Positions 1 to 9,581 of a stretch of DNA of 64,000 bases are shown one piece after another. Where the stretch lies: contig NZ_CP039373.1 in assembly GCF_000179235.2 (NCBI RefSeq), positions 1,581,860 through 1,645,859 of the forward strand, in the 5' to 3' direction. How positions within the stretch are numbered: position 1 is the stretch's first letter; each line of letters starts with the position of its first letter. Position numbers and translations under genes: made by a program. The DNA is from Synechococcus sp. CB0101. GTDB taxonomy: Bacteria; Cyanobacteriota; Cyanobacteriia; PCC-6307; Cyanobiaceae. The notes under the pieces were generated by a model, which ran no database searches, was not told where the DNA came from, and saw nothing but the letters and a program-made list of their open reading frames with translations.

Positions 1-296
1 GCGGAGAGGCGGTTGAGGCCCTGCTCGGCATGGGCGAGGCCGTCTTGCAGGTGTTGGCGAATCTTGGGCAGTTCCTCGGTGCCGCCTTGATCCTGAAGTT
101 CGCTGTCGAGCAGCTGTTGCTGGGCAGCCTGGAGGTCGGTGGCGGCCTGATCGAGGGCTTCGCGCACGTGCTGGCTCAGCGAAGCCTGCGCCTGCTGCAG
201 CAGCGCATCGAGGGGCATGTCAGCCGCCGGCTGACGATCACTGATCTGGCCGAGCATCAGCAGGGCCAGTTCACGGGCAACAGTGCGGCTCTGCAT
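1..296 (-). CDS. nusB: Transcription antitermination protein NusB (partial)
   Basis: The reverse strand reads MQSRTVARELALLMLGQ from an ATG at 296 and stays open to the window edge, giving the first 98 residues; the C-terminal half lies outside. This start is the usual NusB opening in picocyanobacteria. NusB binds boxA RNA with NusE and supports rRNA antitermination. The start overlaps the stop of the upstream DUF502 gene by one base (TGATG), which suggests translational coupling. The visible part is rich in Gln and Ala helices. The identification rests on the N-terminus and gene order only. Confidence 0.75.
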   Translation of the reverse strand, partial: MQSRTVARELALLMLGQISDRQPAADMPLDALLQQAQASLSQHVREALDQAATDLQAAQQQLLDSELQDQGGTEELPKIRQHLQDGLAHAEQGLNRLS

Positions 297-1045
297 CAGG
301 CCTTGTTGGAGGGAAGGGGGGAATAGGCCGGGGCCCGGAGCTGGGCCAGCAAGCTGGAGAAGCTGCGGCTGGCGGGGGTTTCACGCTCGTCGGGGTTGAC
401 GATGCCGGCCGAGATGATCGTGCGGAAAGCATCCTCCACCGAGAGGTCGAGGTCTTTCACCGAAGCTTCAGGCACCACGGCGTACCAGCCGGTGGTGGGG
501 TTGGGGGCCGTTGGAATGAACACGCTCAACATCGGCTGATCAAAGCCGGCGGAGAGGGTGGCGCCGAGCACGCCCGTGACGAACCCCAGGGCATAGAGGC
601 CCTCGCGGGGATATTCCACCAACACCACCCGGCGGAAGCGGCTGGAGTTATCCCGCAGGAAGGTTTCCAGCAGTTGCTTGAGGGTTTTGTAGACGCTGCC
701 CGCCACGGGGATGCGCTGCAGCGTGCCCTCGCCGAATTCGAGCAACCAGCGGCCCACGATGTTGCGGGCCATCAGGCCGATCAACAGGATCCCGAGCAGG
801 GGCACCAACAGGCCAAGCCCCAGGTTGATCAACTCCTGGAGGATCGGATCCAGGGTGTTGAAAGGGTTGAGCTGCTTGGGGATCGAGGTGAGAAACGCCA
901 GCACAAAGCGCGTCACCGTGGTGGCCAACCAGATGGTGGTGGCCAACGGGATCACCACCAGCAGGCCGGCGATCAGGTCGTTCTTGAGGTCCTGCTGGAG
1001 GCGATCGCCCAGGGGTTGCTCAGGTCTGGGACTGGATTGCACCAA
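296..1045 (-). CDS. DUF502 family membrane protein
   Basis: A 249-aa protein with two hydrophobic segments at about residues 25-50 and 75-100, followed by the family's conserved soluble part (GEGTLQRIPVAGSVYKTLKQ, then VVLVEYPREGLYALGFVTG). These features place it in DUF502, inner-membrane proteins of unknown function that are widespread in cyanobacteria and plants. It lies directly upstream of nusB and overlaps it by one base, an order typical of picocyanobacteria. The Ser/Pro-rich last 25 residues look disordered. The family call is firm; the function is unknown. Confidence 0.85.
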   Translation of the reverse strand: MVQSSPRPEQPLGDRLQQDLKNDLIAGLLVVIPLATTIWLATTVTRFVLAFLTSIPKQLNPFNTLDPILQELINLGLGLLVPLLGILLIGLMARNIVGRWLLEFGEGTLQRIPVAGSVYKTLKQLLETFLRDNSSRFRRVVLVEYPREGLYALGFVTGVLGATLSAGFDQPMLSVFIPTAPNPTTGWYAVVPEASVKDLDLSVEDAFRTIISAGIVNPDERETPASRSFSSLLAQLRAPAYSPLPSNKA

Positions 1046-1101
1046 TGACAGGCCGGGGCGTCCGGTGAAAAGAGTCCAACCTGCAACTTAGCCAGCCGCC
1101 C

Positions 1102-1776
1102 TCACAGAACGGCCACTACCGCCAGCAGGGTGAAGGCCACCAGCAACACCACAGCGGTGCCGGTGCCGCCGATGCGGCGCTGGTTGGCCGCCAGATCGCG
1201 GCGGTTTTCGGCCTGCTTGAGCTGATCTTCAGCCTGATCGAGCTGGCGGCTCATGAAGGCCTGAGCGGCCTTCTTCTTCTCGGCATCGCTAGCGGTGGCG
1301 GGGATTTGGCCGGCCTGCTCGCCCTGGGCGATCACCTGCTCGAGCACCTGGGGGTTCTCCAGCTGAGCCTTCGCCATCTCCAGCTGACCGCGCTGGGCCA
1401 ACAGGGCCTGGTTGGCCTGATCGCTCACGGCGCGATCACCGCTGATGCTCACGGGGATGGTGATCAGCAGGGCCAACGCCAACAGGCCACTCACCACCGC
1501 CACAAACCAGCGCAGGGGCGTGCGGCCGGGCACGGGCTCATCGAGGCGCTGGCCGATCAACATCAGCAACATGCCCACGAAGGCCATGGGCGACTGGGTG
1601 ACCAGGGTGGTGGAGAGCAGCTGGCGGAAGCTCTCCTCGCCCCAGCCGTTCACCGCCAGCACGGCCACCAATTGCAGCGCCAGCAACACCACCAGGGTGA
1701 TGCCCAGCCAACGGAACAAGCTGCCGAAACGGCCGGACGCTGCTGAACTCACAGTGGTGGTGACGCAATCGCGCAA
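1102..1776 (-). CDS. HpsJ-like membrane protein
   Basis: Up to 224 aa, with four predicted membrane spans (about residues 22-43, 64-79, 88-110 and the extreme C-terminus). Between spans three and four is a long polar helical region rich in Gln, Ala, Lys and Glu (about 118-200) that looks like a coiled coil. The architecture resembles HpsJ-family proteins, named after hormogonium polysaccharide genes, but the function in unicellular cyanobacteria is unknown. The longest reading frame starts at a TTG only 8 bp from the divergent queG; a GTG at 1752 is an equally plausible start and would leave room for a promoter. The family name is tentative. Confidence 0.55.
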   Translation of the reverse strand: MRDCVTTTVSSAASGRFGSLFRWLGITLVVLLALQLVAVLAVNGWGEESFRQLLSTTLVTQSPMAFVGMLLMLIGQRLDEPVPGRTPLRWFVAVVSGLLALALLITIPVSISGDRAVSDQANQALLAQRGQLEMAKAQLENPQVLEQVIAQGEQAGQIPATASDAEKKKAAQAFMSRQLDQAEDQLKQAENRRDLAANQRRIGGTGTAVVLLVAFTLLAVVAVL

Positions 1777-1784
1777 TCGTAGGG

Positions 1785-2720
1785 GTGGTGGATCTCGCTG
1801 ACACCCTCAAGCAACAGGCAAGGCAGCTGGGCTTTGCAGCGGTGGGGATCGCCTCAGCAGCCGGCAGCGAACGGCTGCAACTGCGGAGCGCGGCACTCCA
1901 GCGTTGGCTGGCCGCGGGCCACCAGGCCGACATGGCCTGGATGGCTGACCCGCGTCGCCGCGATGTGCAGGCCTTACTGCCGGGGGTACGCAGCGTGGTG
2001 GCCGTGGGACTGCCTTATTACGTGGAGGCGGAGCGCGCTCCGGGCTCCCTGAAGGTGGCCCGCTACGGCTGGGGCCGCGACTACCACCGCGTGATCGATG
2101 GGCGGCTACGGGCCCTCGGGCGCTGGCTGGAAAGCGAGATGCCCGGTGTGGGCTGGCGCGCCTGCGTGGACAGCTCACCGCTGCTCGACAAGGCCTGGGC
2201 CGAAGAAGCGGGTCTGGGCTGGATCGGCAAACACAGCAACCTGATCAGCCACGAGCACGGCTCCTGGCTGCTGATCGGGCACCTGCTCACCACCGCCGAG
2301 CTGCCGGCCGACCGGCCCGCGGTGCCGAGCTGCGGCGCCTGCAGCGCTTGCCTCGACGCCTGTCCTACTGCCGCCATCACCGAACCATTCGTGGTGGATG
2401 CCCGCCGCTGCATCGCCTTTCACACGATTGAAAACCGCGATCCCGAGCTGCCCGAGGCGATTGCGGGCGCCTTGGAGGGCTGGGTGGCCGGCTGCGACAT
2501 CTGCCAGGACGTATGCCCCTGGAATCAGCGCGCGCTGTCCAGCAGCAGTGATCCCGATCTGCAGCCGCGCGCCTGGTGGCTGGACCTACGCGGCGAGGAG
2601 GCACTGGACTGGAGCGATGCCGAGTGGGACGAAAAGCTGCGGGCCTCCGCCCTGCGGCGGATCAAACCGGCGATGTGGCGGCGCAACATCCGTGCGGCCA
2701 GCACCGCCCCCCCTGCCTAA
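1785..2720 (+). CDS. queG: Epoxyqueuosine reductase QueG
   Basis: A 311-aa protein with the QueG layout: an N-terminal cobalamin-binding reductase domain (RYGWGRDYHRVID, DSSPLLDKAWAEEAGLGWIGKH) and two [4Fe-4S] ferredoxin motifs, CGACSACLDACP and CDICQDVCPWN. It performs the last step of queuosine synthesis, reducing epoxyqueuosine to queuosine in the wobble position of GUN-anticodon tRNAs, and depends on cobalamin. The length fits the family. The start is a GTG, with a second GTG one codon later. The gene is divergent from the HpsJ-like gene and is followed 26 bp downstream by the TPR gene. Confidence 0.95.
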   Translation: MVDLADTLKQQARQLGFAAVGIASAAGSERLQLRSAALQRWLAAGHQADMAWMADPRRRDVQALLPGVRSVVAVGLPYYVEAERAPGSLKVARYGWGRDYHRVIDGRLRALGRWLESEMPGVGWRACVDSSPLLDKAWAEEAGLGWIGKHSNLISHEHGSWLLIGHLLTTAELPADRPAVPSCGACSACLDACPTAAITEPFVVDARRCIAFHTIENRDPELPEAIAGALEGWVAGCDICQDVCPWNQRALSSSSDPDLQPRAWWLDLRGEEALDWSDAEWDEKLRASALRRIKPAMWRRNIRAASTAPPA

Positions 2721-2746
2721 CCTGCGGCTGTGATCGCCCTGCATCG

Positions 2747-3631
2747 ATGGCTGCGCGCTGGTTGAAGGTTCTGGCGGCGGCACCGTTGATGCTTTCGGCC
2801 CTCAGCGCCGCCCCGGCTCAGGCGCTGGTGCCCTACGTGGTGGTGCCAAGCGAGCAGAACCTCGAGGGGGCTGGCCTCGGCATCGCCCAGGCGGCGGCGC
2901 GGCTGCTGCGGATTGGCCAGGCCGAAGACGCAGCCCGGCTCGCGGCCCTCACCGTGCAGCTGATCCCGAGCGACCCCCGCGGCTGGGTGCTGCTAGCGGA
3001 AGCGCAGCTGCGCAGCAACCAAGACAAGGCCGCGGCAGTGTCGCTGGCCAAAGCTCGGGAACTCGACCCGAAGAATGCCGGCATCCTGTTTGCCCAAGGC
3101 TCCCTGGCCCTTAAGGACGGCCGACCCTCGGAAGCCGCTGAGCTGATCCGCGACGGCCTGAAGCTCGACGGCAAGAACGCCGGTGCGTACTTCGATCTGG
3201 GCAACGCCTTCATCCTGATGGGCAAACCCAGTGATGCGCTGGGGGCGTTCGAGCGGGCGTCGAAGCTGCGTGGTGATTTCTGGGAAGCGATCAACAACCA
3301 GGCCCTGGTGCTCTACGAGCAGAACAAAGACGCTGAAGCGATCAAGCGCTGGCGGCGGGTGCTGGAGATCAAGCCTGCTGCCGAACCCAACCTGGCCCTG
3401 GCCGCAGCCCTGAACAGCAAGACGCCCGGCAATCCCGAAAGCCTGGAGCTGGCGGCCAAGGCCCTGGCTGAAGAGCCCAACTACGTGCTCGACAGCTGGC
3501 AGAAGGAGCAACTCTGGGGACCGAAACTGCGCAGCGCCGCAGCGCGGCTGTTCACCGACCCAGCCCTCAAAGCCGATGTGGAACGGGCCCAGGCCAACGC
3601 CGGCGGCAACGACGACCTGGGCGGCGAATAA
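2747..3631 (+). CDS. Secreted tetratricopeptide-repeat protein
   Basis: The ATG at 2747 gives 294 aa and exposes a signal peptide (MAARWLKVLAAAPLMLSAL, cleavage probably after AQA), so it is preferred over the longer frame that runs back into queG. The rest is built of TPR-like helical pairs, for example AGILFAQGSLALKDGRPSEA, AGAYFDLGNAFILMGKPSDA and WEAINNQALVLYEQNKDAEA. The protein is therefore periplasmic or thylakoid-lumenal and probably a scaffold. It lies between queG and the gyrase-like gene, a conserved order in picocyanobacteria. The partner is unknown. Confidence 0.85.
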   Translation: MAARWLKVLAAAPLMLSALSAAPAQALVPYVVVPSEQNLEGAGLGIAQAAARLLRIGQAEDAARLAALTVQLIPSDPRGWVLLAEAQLRSNQDKAAAVSLAKARELDPKNAGILFAQGSLALKDGRPSEAAELIRDGLKLDGKNAGAYFDLGNAFILMGKPSDALGAFERASKLRGDFWEAINNQALVLYEQNKDAEAIKRWRRVLEIKPAAEPNLALAAALNSKTPGNPESLELAAKALAEEPNYVLDSWQKEQLWGPKLRSAAARLFTDPALKADVERAQANAGGNDDLGGE

Positions 3632-3693
3632 GCCGACTCAGCCCAGGATCTGTAGGCTGAGCGCCACTTTCAGCCCCCCGGCCTGAGCCACGG

Positions 3694-6198
<2,505 letters not shown>

Positions 6199-6226
6199 TC
6201 AACAACCGAATGACCTCGTTGTGGGG

Positions 6227-6480
6227 TTAAGCGGCGACTGCCTGAGGCGGATGCTGCTCCAACACCTGCTTGAGATAGCGCCCTGTGTGGGAGGTGGGAT
6301 GTTCCGCCACCTCCTCAGGCGTACCCGTGACGACGATCTTCCCGCCTTTGTCGCCACCTTCTGGACCCAGATCGATGATCCAGTCGGAGCAGCGAATCAC
6401 ATCGAGGTTGTGCTCAATCACCAGCACTGAATTGCCTTTGTCGACAAGACGCTGAATCACATCCATCAAGTGATGCACCC
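6227..6480 (-). pseudogene. uvrA: Displaced uvrA 3' end, fragment 1 (original end)
   Basis: On the minus strand this encodes the last ~80 residues of UvrA ([20 protein letters not shown] through [11 protein letters not shown], tail QAVAA). Compared with the working uvrA end at 18281-18522 it differs at about 18 of 224 positions by eye. UvrA similarity stops at the recombination core near 6462-6474; the frame then runs on into element DNA to about 6643 without homology. By its place beside gyrA it should be the chromosome's original uvrA end, cut off when the first element integrated. It lacks all ATPase motifs and cannot be functional UvrA. Confidence 0.88.
6456..6474. other. Left attachment site, element 1
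   Basis: Reads ATCAC-A-TCCATCA-A-GTGAT. The 5-bp inverted arms ATCAC/GTGAT flank a spacer containing TCCATCA, the only 7 bp shared at this spot by all three uvrA junctions. Left of it the sequence is uvrA; right of it is element DNA identical to the second junction. Arms around a 6-8 bp overlap is the usual core architecture for tyrosine recombinases. The exact exchange point is inferred. Confidence 0.7.
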
Positions 6481-6675
6481 CCTTCAGAGTGGTTCTGTGA
6501 TCAGGGATCAGAGGAACAAAAAGCACTCCAAAGCCAGAACCCAAGCCAGATTCCCAAAAATCCCCCCGCATACACCAACATTTGCGGAGTTGGCTAACAA
6601 AGGCTTCAAAGCAGGCTCGGCGGCTTGGCTGAAGTGTCCTCATGAATTAGCCATGGTGTATCCGCCATCTCTGCG

Positions 6676-7776
6676 ATGCGTAAACCACCATCCCTACGCA
6701 ACAACAATGGGGCGTTGCAGCTACGTGTGAGAATCCAAGGCAAGGATGCGTTTATCAATCGACTTGGGCGATGGAACGATCCTAGCGATGTTGCAAGGGC
6801 ATCAGCACTAAGCGCGAAGATTTGGGCAGACTATTGCGGAGGGACTTTTGATACCACTCTTCGCTCATACCAACCCAGCAACGAGCACGCAGATGCGGAT
6901 TTACTTGAAGCTTTAAAGCACCTTTCTGAAGCGAACAGACAAGGGCGGACTATCCATGCTTACAGAACTCTGAGGAAGTACGGCAAAACCCTCAGGAACA
7001 AAAGTGACGTTGATGAGTTCGTACAATGGATGCTCGCTAATGGTCTCCAGAATCGAACCGTTGACGGGATTCTTTGTGAGTTCAGACGTGTGTGCCCAGA
7101 GAACAGCAAGCACCTCTTCAAACACAAACTCAAAGTGAATAAGGGGTCTTCACTATCGGATGTTCTAAGCACAGAAGAGATCACCCTTGTACTTGAAGAT
7201 CTGAGAGTGAACGAGGTCTGGTTTTACCCCTTATTCTTCCTGTGGTTGAGCAGTGGAATGCGGAACGCAGAGATCAGAGGACTCACCTGGGACTGCATCC
7301 ACTGGGACAGCGGCGAGATTATCATTCACAAGACCCTGAGGGTCGATGGTCTGAACACTCATCGATACTTCTGGTCCACGACAAAGACAGGCAAAGAGCG
7401 GGTTGTGCCGATAGGTTATTCAGTTATCAAGGTACTTCAAGAACATAAGTCTTTAATGGTGTCAAAAGGAATCTACGATTACAATGGACTTGTATTTGTC
7501 ACACCTATAACACACAAGAACGTATACGATTCTTTGCTTGGCAAAGTCTGGAAGAGAAGTTTAGTGCGTTGCGGTATTAAACCGAGGAGACTTTATGCGC
7601 AACGCCATTCATTCCTCTCCCATGCACTTGCAATGGGCAATTCACCAGCTGACTTGGCACAAATGGCAGGTCACAGCACACAGATGCTTCTCAAAACCTA
7701 CGCCAAACCAACTGGAAGAATCAGACTGCCTGAATGGCAGAGAGAACTCGGTTCAATTCATGATTTGGTTGACTAA
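6676..7776 (+). CDS. Tyrosine recombinase / integrase, element 1
   Basis: A 366-aa phage-type integrase. An N-terminal SAM-like core-binding region (about 75-150) precedes a catalytic domain with Arg196 (SSGMRNAEIRGLTW), Lys237 (TTKTGKERVVPI), Arg310-His311 (LYAQRHSFLSHAL), His333 (AGHSTQ) and the nucleophile Tyr342 (LLKTYAKP). The first histidine of the usual HxxR box is Tyr307, a tolerated variant. It would catalyse site-specific insertion and excision at the uvrA core. It sits next to the left attachment site and points inward. Its 3' end overlaps the convergent 174-aa gene by 56 bp. Copy 2 differs at only a handful of residues. Confidence 0.95.
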   Translation: MRKPPSLRNNNGALQLRVRIQGKDAFINRLGRWNDPSDVARASALSAKIWADYCGGTFDTTLRSYQPSNEHADADLLEALKHLSEANRQGRTIHAYRTLRKYGKTLRNKSDVDEFVQWMLANGLQNRTVDGILCEFRRVCPENSKHLFKHKLKVNKGSSLSDVLSTEEITLVLEDLRVNEVWFYPLFFLWLSSGMRNAEIRGLTWDCIHWDSGEIIIHKTLRVDGLNTHRYFWSTTKTGKERVVPIGYSVIKVLQEHKSLMVSKGIYDYNGLVFVTPITHKNVYDSLLGKVWKRSLVRCGIKPRRLYAQRHSFLSHALAMGNSPADLAQMAGHSTQMLLKTYAKPTGRIRLPEWQRELGSIHDLVD

Positions 7777-8245
7777 AGAATTTATCAAAAAAATCATGGA
7801 TTGGAGCAACGACAAACTCATTATTTAACTGATAGCACACTCGCTGATGGGAATATCCACCACCGCGATCAAATGCTGCAGTACTCAGAACGAAGTATGG
7901 ATCACAAGAATAGTCAAAGAGCTTTTGACATAAGAAGTCAACGACAGCATCACAAGAATTCTCGGAGTCATATTCCGACTCGAGACTCAAATAGAATACA
8001 GAATCATCGACGGAAGTCTCTTTTACGTATCGCTTAAATGCTTCATTGATCTCTGGGATCAGATCCTCATCAGGAAGTTCGAGGTCTAGATCAAGGTCGC
8101 CAAATTCTATGCTGCTGGATGGATTCGTTCGGATAAGACTCAGAAGTTCCTTGCTAAACCCAAGCAAGAGCAATTCAAAGTGATCATGATCCGTGATGCC
8201 AATCAAGCGAAGAGATGAATAATAATGGTTAATATTCCAGGACAT
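7721..8245 (-). CDS. Unknown protein, element 1
   Basis: Not recognised. The ATG at 8245 gives 174 aa; a TTG at 8272 would add nine. The protein is acidic (FGDLDLDLELPDEDLIPEIN), has no membrane segment or signal peptide, and contains Cys residues at CDAVVDFLCQKLFDYSC. A complete frame is kept in the second element with very few changes, which supports it being real. Its 3' end overlaps the integrase 3' end. It is preceded by a strong promoter-like sequence on the same strand (8467-8495) and an unusually long leader of about 190-220 nt. A role in element control, or as accessory cargo, is conceivable but unsupported. Confidence 0.65.
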   Translation of the reverse strand: MSWNINHYYSSLRLIGITDHDHFELLLLGFSKELLSLIRTNPSSSIEFGDLDLDLELPDEDLIPEINEAFKRYVKETSVDDSVFYLSLESEYDSENSCDAVVDFLCQKLFDYSCDPYFVLSTAAFDRGGGYSHQRVCYQLNNEFVVAPIHDFFDKFFSQPNHELNRVLSAIQAV

Positions 8246-8466
8246 AATAGAAGGCGTAAATAACGTGAACAAATTAAAAAGCTTTGATCTGGATAGTAGT
8301 CGCTGGGACTAATATGTTGATAATCTTAGGATTACGATCTGCGAACCGACGCCTGAATTCAAGAGTAATAATTCAAGACAGATCTATTCTGCAGTGATTA
8401 AGTCATGGGCTTTTGGACAAGGATAATAGGGGTATTGCGTAATCGATTACCTGAATCGATGCCCTT

Positions 8467-8495
8467 ATTTTATCACCCTTGCTCTGGACTGTCAA
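8467..8495 (-). promoter_or_regulatory. Near-consensus sigma70 promoter for the 174-aa gene
   Basis: On the minus strand the sequence is TTGACA (8495-8490), a 17-bp spacer, then TAAAAT (8472-8467). Transcription would start near 8460 and enter the 174-aa gene after a long leader. The two ATCGAT palindromes directly downstream are candidate operators; in copy 2 bases between them changed but both palindromes remain. Confidence 0.7.
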
Positions 8496-8530
8496 CACTT
8501 TGACCTGATAGATATGAGATTGAGGGCAGG

Positions 8531-8606
8531 GATCTATATTTATGCTGACCTACAACGCTGATACACTCAGGCAAAAGCAAGACTTTGTAGGTTAGAGTCA
8601 TAGATC
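8531..8606. repeat. Nested inverted repeat (hairpin), element 1
   Basis: Outer arms GATCTAT (8531-8537) / ATAGATC (8600-8606) and inner arms ACCTACAA (8548-8555) / TTGTAGGT (8585-8592) enclose a 29-nt loop. There is no T-run, so it is not a typical intrinsic terminator. It is preserved in copy 2 at 15309-15384. It could be an RNA structure or a replication or protein-binding site. Confidence 0.6.
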
Positions 8607-8696
8607 TGTTATTGAAGCGATTCTATTCTTGTCGCAGATAGTTAGAACCGCCGCGATCATGACAAACAGGTTCTGACCCAAGAGGTACAATTCAGT

Positions 8697-8861
8697 CTAC
8701 TTAAACATCTCCGCGAGTTCAATCTCTACAAGTAAACGCCTCTGCACATCCAACTCTGCCATTAGGTATTGATATGTTTCAGGGAGATAGTGATCAAGCG
8801 ACTCTAGCTGTTCCTCTATATACTTGATTTTTGCTATGATTTTCTCCTTCCTACGGTTCAT
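8697..8861 (-). CDS. Small 54-aa protein, third gene of micro-operon, element 1
   Basis: Not recognised. A 54-aa frame begins MNRRKEKIIAKIKYIEEQ and ends ELAEMFK. It is almost entirely helical and charged (predicted coiled coil, EEQLESLDHYLPETYQYLMA). Its ATG overlaps the stop of the preceding 43-aa gene as TGATG, a translational-coupling arrangement. Copy 2 keeps the frame with two amino-acid changes (R4M and an A-to-S) and at least one silent change, consistent with protein-level constraint. A small DNA- or protein-binding accessory of the two upstream regulators is the most natural guess. Confidence 0.62.
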   Translation of the reverse strand: MNRRKEKIIAKIKYIEEQLESLDHYLPETYQYLMAELDVQRRLLVEIELAEMFK

Positions 8862-8992
8862 CACTTCTTGATTTGACTGTATTCTTTATGAATCCACTCC
8901 CGTAGACAGTCTATAGGTTTTCTGCGACTGTGCTTAGCGATATATTCCAGCATTAGATAGTCGACTTTTGATAGAGATATTGATTTATTCAT
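8861..8992 (-). CDS. Small 43-aa protein, second gene of micro-operon, element 1
   Basis: A 43-aa frame starting MNKSISLSKVDYLMLEYIAK and ending EWIHKEYSQIKK. Its ATG overlaps the stop of the 64-aa gene (ATGA) and its own stop overlaps the start of the 54-aa gene (TGATG). It has a short extended N-terminus followed by two basic helices, the outline of a ribbon-helix-helix DNA-binding protein, but no family is recognised. Copy 2 keeps the frame with K20M and D28E. It is too short for most gene callers. Confidence 0.6.
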   Translation of the reverse strand: MNKSISLSKVDYLMLEYIAKHSRRKPIDCLREWIHKEYSQIKK

Positions 8993-9183
8993 GGATGAAC
9001 GTTCAGCACTCCAGCGGGATTCTTCAATGCAAACTCTTCTTTTTTAATCAGATATTTGATTAAGTCACTCTTGTTGAGTCGATAGTGATCACATAATCTA
9101 TCTCTCATATCAAGAATGTAGTTCTCATGCTGCTTAAAGGAGATTTGATCTCTCAAGGGTTTAGGATGTACTAGATTGGTCAT
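8989..9183 (-). CDS. Small putative ribbon-helix-helix protein, element 1
   Basis: A 64-aa protein whose core, QISFKQHENYILDMRD then YRLNKSDLIKYLIKKEEFAL, fits a beta strand followed by two helices, the pattern of Arc/CopG-type DNA-binding proteins. It is the first gene of a leftward three-gene operon (64, 43 and 54 aa) with overlapping stops and starts, and lies opposite the zinc-ribbon gene across a repeat-rich control region. By analogy with phage satellites it could be a repressor or excision/copy-control protein acting on the palindromes at 9505-9534. The fold is inferred from pattern only. Confidence 0.65.
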   Translation of the reverse strand: MTNLVHPKPLRDQISFKQHENYILDMRDRLCDHYRLNKSDLIKYLIKKEEFALKNPAGVLNVHP

Positions 9184-9328
9184 TATGGATTTTCTGTGGA
9201 TCTTATGGGTATTTATGATTAAATGATTTATGTAAGAGTGCCTATTTCTTCAGTCTTAGATGACTAGTCGTGGACAGAATACTAAGCACAATGATGTTTA
9301 AAATATGCTTTATGGGAAGCTTTGAATC

Positions 9329-9357
9329 AAATCCCTTCGGGATTTGCCCTTCGGGCA
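9329..9357. repeat. Twin mini-hairpins with TTC loops, element 1
   Basis: AAATCCC-TTC-GGGATTT (9329-9345) is followed at once by TGCCC-TTC-GGGCA (9345-9357). Both are perfect stems and are unchanged in copy 2 at 16107-16135. No T-tract follows. The function is unknown. Confidence 0.7.
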
Positions 9358-9504
9358 TCTCTAGTGTTTATTGATACTGCTCTCTTGGGGCATCTAGAGA
9401 ACTCTACAGCTACTTACAACCTGATCAACTACTACGTAGTTATTTATAAGAATGTATACTTTAAGAACCTAAAGATTCTCTTGCGTACCCACGTACTAAT
9501 TCTA

Positions 9505-9558
9505 GTCAAACTTGACGAACATGTCAAGTTGACAGAATTAAAGCCTAACTGTTATAAT
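9505..9558 (+). promoter_or_regulatory. Operator-promoter for the zinc-ribbon gene, element 1
   Basis: A perfect -35 TTGACA (9529-9534), an 18-bp spacer and a perfect -10 TATAAT (9553-9558). The -35 lies inside a palindrome, TGTCAA-G-TTGACA (9522-9534), and a second related one, GTCAA-AC-TTGAC, lies at 9505-9516. A protein bound to these would block RNA polymerase, so tight repression of an intrinsically strong promoter is expected. An AAGAGG ribosome site (9573-9578) precedes the ATG at 9582. Confidence 0.75.
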
Positions 9559-9581
9559 TAGACAAGGCAATCAAGAGGATA

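Larger units (their letters stand above)
8246..8696. other. Gene-free leader region, element 1
   Basis: About 450 bp with no convincing ORF, almost unchanged in copy 2 (15024-15474). It holds the leftward promoter (8467-8495), two ATCGAT palindromes at 8442-8447 and 8455-8460 just downstream of that promoter, and a nested inverted repeat at 8531-8606. Confidence 0.7.
9184..9581. other. Divergent control region, element 1
   Basis: About 400 bp between the small-protein operon and the zinc-ribbon gene. It contains twin UUCG-type mini-hairpins (9329-9357), the inverted pair TCTCTAG/CTAGAGA (9358-9364, 9394-9400), a palindromic CTACGTAG, the tandem palindromes and promoter at 9505-9558, and short AT-rich runs. 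I do not accept an ORF here. Dense inverted repeats next to a primase-like zinc-ribbon gene make it the best candidate for the element's replication origin. Confidence 0.6.

Noticed and set aside
6470-6730. 86-aa open frame crossing the left attachment site into the integrase start
   Set aside because: It has no homology or ribosome site. It begins inside the uvrA fragment and overlaps the integrase in another frame.
9322-9561. 79-aa open frame in the control region, repeated at 16100-16339
   Set aside because: It is made largely of the twin hairpins, inverted repeats and the operator-promoter, and has no protein-like pattern. Its presence in both copies follows from overall near identity.
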